Shown here: positions 58,517 through 64,000 of the stretch, one piece after another
Layout: each line of letters opens with the position of its first letter
Position numbering within the stretch: position 1 is the stretch's first letter
Assembly: GCA_964651475.1 (NCBI GenBank)
Contig: CAZYXV010000015.1
Span: forward strand, 44,400-108,399
DNA length: 64,000 nt
From: JBGSMF01 sp964651475
GTDB taxonomy: Bacteria > Chloroflexota > Anaerolineae > Fen-1058
Reading direction: 5' to 3'
The notes under the pieces: model-generated
Databases searched by the model: none
What the model saw: the letters and a program-made list of their open reading frames with translations, nothing else
What the model was told of the DNA's origin: nothing
Program-made: the position numbers and the translations under genes

Positions 58517-58539
58517 CCTGTCTGCCGCCAGGCAGGTTG
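58517..58539. repeat. short palindromic insert in dnaN causing a stop
   Basis: CCTGTCTGCCGCCAGGCAGG followed by TTG. On the coding strand it adds about 20 bases inside CQLIDGNYP and brings an in-frame TGA. Confidence 0.75.
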
Positions 58540-58947
58540 ACAGACGAGGTCCACGTTGTCCAGATGGAACAAGACCTGGTTGCCCGTGAATGTGACGCCG
58601 ACCGGGTTCTCCTGCGGCGTGAACTGCGGGCCGCTCAGCTTGAGGATGCGCTCCAATTCATCTAGCGCCCGCGCCGGAATGATCGCCGACGCTGTCTGTG
58701 TCACCGCCTCGTCCAACGTCGCCACGCTTTCCGAGATGCGAAAGCCGTCCGCGGCAGCCATAGTCAGCGTGCGATCATCCACGTGGAGCAGGACGCCGGT
58801 CAAGACCACTCGCCCTTCGTCGTGGGATGCGGCAAAGACGGTCTGCTCAATCATCCGGCGCAAAACGTCCGGCGCAACGTGGAAAGACGTCTGTCCATTG
58901 GCGGTGGGGACAAGGGGAAACTCGCCGGCGGCAATGCCGCGCACGTT

Positions 58948-58975
58948 GTTACGGCTACCGCCGTCCTGCGGATTG
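58948..58975. repeat. short palindromic insert in dnaN (in frame)
   Basis: GTTACGGCTACCGCCGTCCT followed by GCGGATTG. It adds 27 bases (NPQDGGSRN) between CGRF and NVRGIAAGEFP. Confidence 0.75.
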
Positions 58976-59324
58976 AACCGTCCGCACTTGACGTTCAGCG
59001 TTTCGGTGCGAGGGTTGAGATCCAGAATAATCAAATCGTCTTTCAACGCGCCCACCAGGTCAACGAAGGTGCGCGTCGGAACGGTCGTCGCGCCGCCCTC
59101 TTCGACGTTAGCGCTCACCCAGCACGTGACGCCGATCTCCAGGTTGGTCGCGCTCAACTTCAAGCGACCATCATCCGCAGCCATCAAGATATTGCCCAAG
59201 ACCGGCAGCGTGCTACTGGTCGCAACGGCTCGGCTGACAATCGAGAGTCCTTTGTTCAAATCGTCGCGCAGGCTAGAAGCTTTCAGGGTAGTCATTGTAA
59301 TTTCCTTTCGTTGTGTGATAGCAA

Positions 59325-59349
59325 GAACGCCGGCGAGTTGCCGGCGTTC
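59325..59349 (-). promoter_or_regulatory. leader stem-loop of dnaN
   Basis: GAACGCCGGC and GCCGGCGTTC form a perfect 10-bp stem with a 5-base loop, 30 bases before the start. It follows the leader pattern of the other minus-strand genes. Confidence 0.6.
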
Positions 59350-59370
59350 ATCGTGTCAGTGTCAAACACC

Positions 59371-60270
59371 CTACACCGGGCAAACAATGCGATAGCCCGC
59401 CTTGAGCATCTTGGCCTGATAGGCGGGCGTGTACGCGATGGTGCTGGCCGTACCCTTTTGCATGCGCACCGGAGCAAACGCAGCCCTGGTCTTGACCTCG
59501 GCTTTCGCTCTGTGCTCAAGCCTGGCCTCGGCCCGCTCAAAATCGCCCATCAGCACGTCGGCCAGACTGTCCAGCGGGCGCAGCCCCCACAACGCGCACG
59601 CCGACTCGTCGCGCATCCAGGCCGGGGTAAAATTGTCGAACGCCAGCGCCCGATTTATCAAGGCATACAACACATCGCGCCCCCTAACCTGGCTCAAAGG
59701 CGCGCGAATGGCCCGCGCCTCGGCCTGGCTCTCGCTCAACCGGGCAAAGAACCGCGCGCGCATCTCGGCGCGGCGCGCTGCCAGCCCCTCGTCGGCTCGC
59801 TCGAAATCGCCTTGCAACTTGTCATCCAGGCGATCCAGCGGGCGCAGGTTGACGGCGGCGCAGTCAGCCGCGTCGAACATCCACGCTGGCGTGGCCGCGT
59901 CGAACGCCACGGCGCGATTCACCAGCTCGTAGATGGCCGCCCGGCTTTCGACGGCTTGCAGCGCGGCGCGGATGGCGCTGGCCTCATTCTGGCTCTGGCG
60001 CAGCCGGCCAAAAAATCGCTCGCGTTGCCAGCCATAAACGCTGCGGTCAAGACCTTCCTCGATAGCTTCAAGGGCAGCCTCGTCACACATGTCGTCTATC
60101 GGCACGAACGACTTGGGTTCAGCCGGGCCGGAGAAGCGCTCATATTCCTCTTGTTGTTCTTCCGGTAGACAATCAAACAACTGGCTCTCGACCATGGCGC
60201 GGTAGCCAAACTGACCGTCGAACCTGGCTTCCAATGTGTTCAATTCGCGTTCTGTCATCGTGTCAAACAT
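59371..60270 (-). CDS. hypothetical protein with tandem duplicated domain
   Basis: A 299-aa protein with GGAG seven bases before the ATG. Residues about 65-155 and 155-245 are a tandem duplication. Each has a helix with RxRFFxRLxxSQxEAxAIRA, then YxLxNRAxAFDxxTPAWM, a DxxxCAxxxLRPLDxLxDxLxGDFERA phrase, and a charged linker. The N-terminal 60 residues are acidic. No family is recognised. The frame is clean, so it is probably functional. Confidence 0.65.
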   Translation of the reverse strand: MFDTMTERELNTLEARFDGQFGYRAMVESQLFDCLPEEQQEEYERFSGPAEPKSFVPIDDMCDEAALEAIEEGLDRSVYGWQRERFFGRLRQSQNEASAIRAALQAVESRAAIYELVNRAVAFDAATPAWMFDAADCAAVNLRPLDRLDDKLQGDFERADEGLAARRAEMRARFFARLSESQAEARAIRAPLSQVRGRDVLYALINRALAFDNFTPAWMRDESACALWGLRPLDSLADVLMGDFERAEARLEHRAKAEVKTRAAFAPVRMQKGTASTIAYTPAYQAKMLKAGYRIVCPV

Positions 60271-60318
60271 TTCAATGCTCCTATTGCTCTCGAAAAACTA
60301 TAACCACGAGGGTTTTGG

Positions 60319-60384
60319 GACACGGATTTCGCGGATAAACACGGATATTTTTCAATCCGTGAAAATCCGTGTTCATCTGTGTCC
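60319..60384. repeat. CACGGATTT/AATCCGTG palindromic repeat
   Basis: CACGGATTTCGCGGATAAAC, ACGGATATTTTTCAATCCGT, then GAAAATCCGTGTTCATCTGT. Several CACGGAT units face ATCCGTG units, so the stretch can fold into a long hairpin. It lies between two minus-strand genes. This kind of repeat is common between genes in environmental bacteria. Confidence 0.7.
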
Positions 60385-60391
60385 AATGAAA

Positions 60392-61174
60392 TTACGAAAT
60401 GATCTCGCCCGTGTCGGGGTCCACCACCACATCACGCAGGGCTGGGTTGGGGTTATAGGTCCATTCCTGGCTCCAGGCTTCGGCCTCGGCGCGCCACCGG
60501 GCGCAGTGATCGCGCAGCGCGTCGGGCACGGCGGCTTTTTGCAGATACGCCGCATCCACTACATCGGGCACAATCGCCGCGGGCAGAGCGACCACCTTGG
60601 TAGTCTTGCCGCTGCCAACGGTAATAAAGCCCTTCTCGTCGCCCAGCACCGCAACAGTCGTGGACAGCTTGCACCAATAGTGATACAGCGGAACGGTAGA
60701 GCCGCCGGATTGTGCGTTGACCAGCAAGATGACCTTTTGGTAAAACTCGCTCAACGCCTTGTCCAATGCCCGCGAGCGCTCGCCCTTGACGCTGAGCACG
60801 AGCGGCACTGGCGCGCCCATCACCGCGCTCAACACCTGAGTATGTGAGCGAAGGTCGCGGCGGCCTCTGGCTTGCTCGTCGGTATAGTAAACCGTCGCGC
60901 CATCGCCGTTCACACCGAACCAGCGCCGGCGGCGGCGCAGCAAGGCGACGAAAATCTCGCCAGCCGCATAGACCGTCTCGCTCTTGCCGCTTTCAAACGT
61001 CCACTCCAGCGGCCCTTTCCAGGTCGTGTTCAGCTTCGCATCAGGCGGCAAATCGTCCGCCGGCAACAGCCAGCCGCCGGCGTACATCACGCCGCCGCTG
61101 GCCTTGTTGCTGCGCGCTCCATTGTGCCACTGCATGACGGGATACGTTATTTGGAAATCGAACCCATCGTACAT
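60392..61174 (-). CDS. hypothetical plasmid/phage-type protein
   Basis: A 260-aa protein with AAGGAG eight bases before the ATG. It starts MYDGFDFQITYPVMQWHNGA and has SGGVMYAGGWLLPADDLPPD, then EWTFESGKSETVYAAGEIFV, a basic RRRRRW, and LHYWCKL-type segments, ending DVVVDPDTGEIIS. The opening (IQWxNG…GGWFLP) recalls single-strand-DNA-binding-like proteins of plasmids, but I cannot name the family. It follows the 64-aa gene by 16 bases. Confidence 0.6.
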   Translation of the reverse strand: MYDGFDFQITYPVMQWHNGARSNKASGGVMYAGGWLLPADDLPPDAKLNTTWKGPLEWTFESGKSETVYAAGEIFVALLRRRRRWFGVNGDGATVYYTDEQARGRRDLRSHTQVLSAVMGAPVPLVLSVKGERSRALDKALSEFYQKVILLVNAQSGGSTVPLYHYWCKLSTTVAVLGDEKGFITVGSGKTTKVVALPAAIVPDVVDAAYLQKAAVPDALRDHCARWRAEAEAWSQEWTYNPNPALRDVVVDPDTGEIIS

Positions 61175-61190
61175 AGCGTGTTCTCCTTAT

Positions 61191-61385
61191 CTAAAAGCCC
61201 AATTCTCTTTCAATCTCTGCGATGCGCCGCGCAAATGGCGTATCGCACCACGACACCCACGCGTGGCGTTCCATATAGGCTTGCTGCCCCTCGTACAAGA
61301 GATTCAATTGTTCCCGCAGCGAGCACGCCCCGGCGGGGTTAGCCGCTGCAGGTTCGACGGGTTTATCAGCCGCCACATCAACCAT
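61191..61385 (-). CDS. small hypothetical protein
   Basis: A 64-aa protein with GGAGG six bases before the ATG. It has an Ala/Pro-rich N-terminus, then LREQLNLLYEGQQAYMERHA and ARRIAEIERELGF, a helical pair. It starts nine bases after the stop of the 158-aa gene, so it is in the same operon. Confidence 0.65.
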   Translation of the reverse strand: MVDVAADKPVEPAAANPAGACSLREQLNLLYEGQQAYMERHAWVSWCDTPFARRIAEIERELGF

Positions 61386-61394
61386 CGCTGCCTC

Positions 61395-61871
61395 CTATTG
61401 CGCGATGACGACCGGGATGCTGCGCAGCCGTTTGCGGGCAGAGTTGTTGGCCCGTTCGTCGTAAGCAATGCTCCGCAGCAATTGGGGCAACTCGCCAACC
61501 TGGTGCAGCCGGAACACCTCCGCGGCCTGCATCGGCGGCAAGCGTTTGGACCGGCGCGCGGGCAAGCCAACCAGGACGCGCTCTTGGCCAAGAGACACGT
61601 AGGTCGCGCCTTTCAGCGCCGCCTTGAGATCCGCCTGGGCAGCCTGGGCCACCAGCGCGGCGTGTTCGGGAAAGAATCCCGCGCCAGCATACTTTTTCAG
61701 CGCCAGCTCGAACAAGGCGCGCTCGTCCTCCGTGGTGATCCCGGCGCGCCGGGCGGCCTCCGAGGGAGAACCGCCGTGCTTGATCAACTGGAACAGCGCC
61801 AACTGCCACGAGCCGGGAAGGTCGGAAGCGCTTGGGGCGCTCGGCTGATTTTTGACAGTCTGGAAAAACAT
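61395..61871 (-). CDS. hypothetical protein with HTH-like segment
   Basis: A 158-aa protein. A segment GGSPSEAARRAGITTEDERA near residue 33 resembles a helix-turn-helix. A helical C-terminus follows (FRLHQVGELPQLLRSIAYDE) with a basic end. The ATG follows the 62-aa membrane protein gene within five bases. No family is recognised. Confidence 0.6.
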   Translation of the reverse strand: MFFQTVKNQPSAPSASDLPGSWQLALFQLIKHGGSPSEAARRAGITTEDERALFELALKKYAGAGFFPEHAALVAQAAQADLKAALKGATYVSLGQERVLVGLPARRSKRLPPMQAAEVFRLHQVGELPQLLRSIAYDERANNSARKRLRSIPVVIAQ

Positions 61872-61875
61872 GGCC

Positions 61876-62064
61876 TCACCCCGCCATCGTCATCAGGGGA
61901 GATAACACCTCCATCGCTTGTTGCGCAGCCGGAAGGGCGATGGTCAATGCGATAACAGCGAGGATAACGATGACGATGATGACGGTCCACAAACCGTCCA
62001 GGCCGCAAGACGTTCCGGTGCCATGGTCGTTGAACGCAGTCGTGTGTTTTCGTGATGCAGACAT
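61876..62064 (-). CDS. small single-pass membrane protein
   Basis: A 62-aa protein started at MSASRKHTT, with AAGGAG nine bases upstream. One membrane helix (LWTVIIVIVILAVIALTIAL). Longer in-frame starts fall in the hairpin-rich leader. First gene of the 62-aa, 158-aa, 64-aa, 260-aa series. Confidence 0.65.
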   Translation of the reverse strand: MSASRKHTTAFNDHGTGTSCGLDGLWTVIIVIVILAVIALTIALPAAQQAMEVLSPLMTMAG

Positions 62065-62160
62065 TTTCGTGTACTCCTTGTATGTAGCGTGTGAATGACC
62101 CGGCAAGAGACGCACCATCTCCCCGCAGGGAAATGACGCTTCCCCTGCCAGGGATGGGTT

Positions 62161-62178
62161 GTGCGCCGCGCGGCGCAC
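62161..62178. repeat. 18-bp perfect palindrome
   Basis: GTGCGCCGCGCGGCGCAC, about 100 bases upstream of the 62-aa membrane protein gene. It may be an operator or a very stable stem in the leader. Nearby GTCTGC/GCAGAC forms another small stem (about 62229-62246). Confidence 0.6.
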
Positions 62179-62344
62179 CCGAAGGTGGAAACCGGCCAGC
62201 TCAAGAGATAGGGCTAGCCAGCAACCGCTTGTCTGCGGAGAGCAGACGCCGGGAATCGTGAGGGAGGAAACCGGAGACGTTAAAAGAGACTGCCGACATA
62301 AAATCGGTCAACGTAAGTGGGGAAAATAAAACGTAGTGAGGATA

Positions 62345-62475
62345 AGGATCCAAACTCAACGTAGGTGAGACGGGCAAAAAAGCCGGTCAACACATAACGC
62401 GCACGCGGACTCGGACCGCGATTCCCCGGCCATCAGTCAGGGCGAGGCCAATGCTCTGAGCGCCATTCGACCAAG
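62345..62475 (-). repeat. tRNA-like structured repeat, copy c
   Basis: The minus strand reads GCTCAGAGCATTGGCC, TGATGGCCGGGGAA, CGCGGTCCGAGTCCGCG (T-arm-like), CGTGCGCG, a GACCGGC/GCCCGTC stem with one mismatch, then CTCACCTACGTTGAG. A partial extra copy of the last motif (CACTTACGTTGACC) lies at about 62305-62318. The rest of 62179-62345 shows no gene. Confidence 0.6.
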
Positions 62476-62487
62476 ACGCGCCAGCCG

Positions 62488-62524
62488 AGATTGCTTCGCC
62501 GCCTACGGCGGCTCGCAATGACGC
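62488..62524. repeat. dispersed repeat GATTGCTTCGCCGCC…GCTCGCAATGAC
   Basis: The stretch GCTTCGCCGCC-TAC-GGCGGC makes a stem, flanked by GATTGC and GCAATGAC. This arrangement is a common intergenic repeat in environmental bacterial genomes. Confidence 0.6.
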
Positions 62525-62589
62525 CAGTCGGTGTCAGATTTGGATAACAACACCTATGCCAGAAAATTGCCCTAACCGGAAATCTCTAT

Positions 62590-62651
62590 ACTACGAACAT
62601 GTTCTTTGGCTGGCACAAGCAAAAGTCGCTACTACGAACATGCTCTTTGGT
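62590..62651. repeat. 21-bp direct repeats with inner palindrome
   Basis: TACTACGAACATGTTCTTTG (62590) and TACTACGAACATGCTCTTTG (62631) differ at one base and are 41 bp apart. GAACATGTTC is itself palindromic. They lie upstream of the promoter at 62708, as an activator or repressor site would. Confidence 0.6.
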
Positions 62652-62667
62652 CGAGTTACGCGCAAAC

Positions 62668-62736
62668 TCGGTAAAAATACCTAGAAGAAATTCGGTAATT
62701 TTACCTATTGACAAAACGCGGTGAGAGGGGCATAAT
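62668..62736 (+). promoter_or_regulatory. promoter with twin operators for the second large secreted protein
   Basis: Two direct copies, TCGGTAAAAATACCTA (62668-62683) and TCGGTAATTTTACCTA (62692-62707), each have inner GGTA/TACC dyad symmetry and lie 24 bp apart. The second abuts TTGACA (62708-62713), followed by a 17-base spacer and CATAAT (62731-62736). A dimeric regulator bound here would touch RNA polymerase at the -35. Confidence 0.7.
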
Positions 62737-62814
62737 TTACCCAGCCGTGGAAATAGTGTAAACTTACTCCCTGGCTCGATACCCAATCTGAAATCCATCT
62801 GTAGGAGTGAGATC

Positions 62815-64000
62815 ATGACATGCCCTCTTGCCGCGCGCGTGATGCGCTTGCTACTCGTCGTTTCTGTCCTCGTCAGTATTGTTCCACTTGCCCCCGCTTC
62901 GGCCAGTCCTCAGCCGGCGGCCCAGCCTCAGCCCTCAGCAATCAGGGGTGAAAAGCCCGCGGCGATGCCGGCTTTCGGGCCGGCGTTGGGGCAGACCATC
63001 ACACCCACGTGGCCCATCACACCCACATGGCCCATCACACCGACATTGCCTATCACACCCACATTACCCATCACACCCACATTGCCTGTCACACCGACGT
63101 GGCCCGTCACGCCAACGTTGCTTGTCACGCCGACTTGGCCTGTCACGCTGACTTGGCCGGCGCTTTCGCTTGAGCTGAACGCGGAACCGGAGGGCGTTGG
63201 GCCGGGCGAGGTGGTCACCTTCACGGTAAAGCTGGCGAACACCGGCGGCGCACTGACGAGTACTGCAAGTTTGAGCGCCACCTTGCCGGATGGCTTGCAG
63301 TGGGTCCCTCAGCAACCCGGCTGGGAGTACAGCGCGCCAGAAAAGCGCTTGAGCGCGGCAGTTGACCTGCCGGCGCCGGGCAGCGGCGTCACGCTCAGCC
63401 TGCGCCTGCGCGCGGTGGGCCCGCTGGACGCGGCGGCCAACCTGGCGTTCGAGGCCAGCGCCGCGCCGATGGCGGGCATGATGGCAGCCGGCAGTGGGCA
63501 GGTCATCACGGCCAGCGCCGGCGCGGCGGTGTGGATTGCGCACCCCACGCGCGGGACGGTTGGGCCAGAAGGCGGCGCGCTGCAATCGGGCGACGGGCGC
63601 GTGCGGGTGACCTTCGCTCCCTCCGCTCAGCGCCCCACACAGCAAGCCATCTACATCCCCCTGGGAAGCTACCCGATTGAGGCGGGGCGACCCGGGCGCG
63701 CTCTTCGCTTCCGGGTACGCACCGACCAGGTGGTTCCTTCTCAAACCGTTTCTGTGACCGTCAACTTGCACGGGCTGCTCGATTTTTCGGCCTTGACGCC
63801 AGGGCAACACGCGTACCTGGCCGCGTATGACCCAGACACAGGAACGCCGCTGACGGTCACCAGCCAATCGGTGAACACGCAGACGGAAAGCATCAGCGGC
63901 CTGGCGCCGCTTGGGGCAGTGCTGGAAAGCGGCAGCTCGAACCCGCAGTACACGGGCTGGACACTGCTGTATAACGAACCGGCGGTGGCCCTGTTTACGG
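62815..64000 (+). CDS. large secreted protein with TPT(W/L)P repeats (partial)
   Basis: AGGAG lies eight bases before the ATG. The frame is open to the window end (395 codons). Signal peptide MRLLLVVSVLVSIVPLAPAS, then a stalk of about nine six-residue repeats of the (I/V)TPT(W/L)P kind (residues about 61-113). A CARDB/DUF11-like beta domain follows (LELNAEPEGVGPGEVVTFTV, LANTGGALTSTASLSATLPD), then GRVRVTFAPSAQRPTQQAIY-like domains. This resembles the N-terminal part of extracellular RHS or adhesin proteins of Chloroflexota. The rest is outside the window. Confidence 0.75.
   Translation, partial: MTCPLAARVMRLLLVVSVLVSIVPLAPASASPQPAAQPQPSAIRGEKPAAMPAFGPALGQTITPTWPITPTWPITPTLPITPTLPITPTLPVTPTWPVTPTLLVTPTWPVTLTWPALSLELNAEPEGVGPGEVVTFTVKLANTGGALTSTASLSATLPDGLQWVPQQPGWEYSAPEKRLSAAVDLPAPGSGVTLSLRLRAVGPLDAAANLAFEASAAPMAGMMAAGSGQVITASAGAAVWIAHPTRGTVGPEGGALQSGDGRVRVTFAPSAQRPTQQAIYIPLGSYPIEAGRPGRALRFRVRTDQVVPSQTVSVTVNLHGLLDFSALTPGQHAYLAAYDPDTGTPLTVTSQSVNTQTESISGLAPLGAVLESGSSNPQYTGWTLLYNEPAVALFT
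62998..63156. repeat. 18-bp tandem repeat encoding (I/V)TPT(W/L)P
   Basis: About nine units of ATCACACCCACGTGGCCC type, with the variation mostly at third positions plus W/L and I/V swaps. They form a Pro/Thr stalk right after the signal peptide. Confidence 0.85.

Larger units (their letters stand above)
58063..59295 (-). pseudogene. dnaN: DNA polymerase III beta clamp, interrupted by palindromic inserts
   Basis: The fragments together encode a full-length sliding clamp: MTTLKASSLRDDLNKGLSIV, TSSTLPVLGNILM, the GEFPLVP phrase of domain 2, DGFRISES, then KTHTTRAVINAVELLRACKA, and the C-terminus ALEMTAPNTPALVRPAEG … QVLMPMTLR. Three inserts interrupt it. The one at 58948-58975 keeps the frame (NPQDGGSRN). 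The one at 58517-58539 replaces the expected CQLIDGNYP with CQPAWRQTG-stop. The one at 58259-58285 shifts the frame again. Unless frameshifted translation or assembly error is involved, the clamp is not made whole. AAAGGAAA precedes the ATG. Confidence 0.85.

Noticed and set aside
62998..63156. CRISPR-like or regulatory tandem repeat
   Set aside because: The 18-bp units are in frame within a secreted protein with changes mostly at third positions, so they are a coding stalk repeat.

Overview
The window looks like a chromosomal stretch from an uncultured Chloroflexota bacterium (Anaerolineae/Caldilineae-like). This is an inference. It rests on high GC, Shine-Dalgarno-led genes, a giant YD/FG-GAP surface protein, an NLR-like NB-ARC/TPR protein, and many short palindromic inserts of the type CCTTCGACAGGCTCAGGAC, which read through as peptides such as DPSAGSGQ. 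No rRNA, intact tRNA, CRISPR array or transposase was found.

Region 1 (1-7650) is ordinary chromosome on the minus strand: the 5' part of a DNA polymerase III alpha gene, two alpha/beta hydrolases, a DUF1624/HGSNAT-like membrane protein, a flavodoxin and small membrane proteins, often with 4-bp ATGA/GTGA overlaps. It ends with a STAND ATPase that carries an effector-associated N-terminus and TPRs.

Region 2 (7.7-24.1 kb) is plasmid- or phage-like cargo, mostly minus strand: a helicase C-half, a truncated radC, large duplicated-domain proteins, an iteron-like array and an operon of unknown protein, MoxR-type AAA+ ATPase, 58-aa membrane protein and vWA protein. Two plus-strand cassettes (coiled coil + HNH nuclease; PD-(D/E)XK-like protein + small partner) sit among them. 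Nearly every minus-strand gene has a stem-loop just upstream of its Shine-Dalgarno. A structured repeat with a tRNA-like T-arm occurs at 10.1 and 21.4 kb.

Region 3 (24.2-57.5 kb) starts with a FixJ-type response regulator and a 3543-aa RHS protein (signal peptide, sialidase-like propeller, YD repeats, 14 FG-GAP repeats, RHS core, C39-like cysteine peptidase tip). Seven orphan RHS cores with different C-terminal tips follow. Several tips carry peptidoglycan- or protein-cleaving domains (M23, 3D, HExxH, LysM-like). Every tip is followed by a small envelope protein gene, usually a beta-propeller lipoprotein. This reads as a polymorphic-toxin array with matched immunity candidates, and homologous tips are paired with homologous lipoproteins.

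Region 4 (57.7-62.5 kb) returns to the region 2 style on the minus strand: a dnaN sliding clamp gene broken by palindromic inserts, small proteins, duplicated-domain hypotheticals and a third copy of the tRNA-like repeat. A sigma70-like promoter with twin operator repeats then leads into a second large secreted protein gene (62815 onward), cut by the window end. Regions 2 and 4 may be two halves of one element into which the RHS array was inserted, or two related elements; the window alone does not decide.
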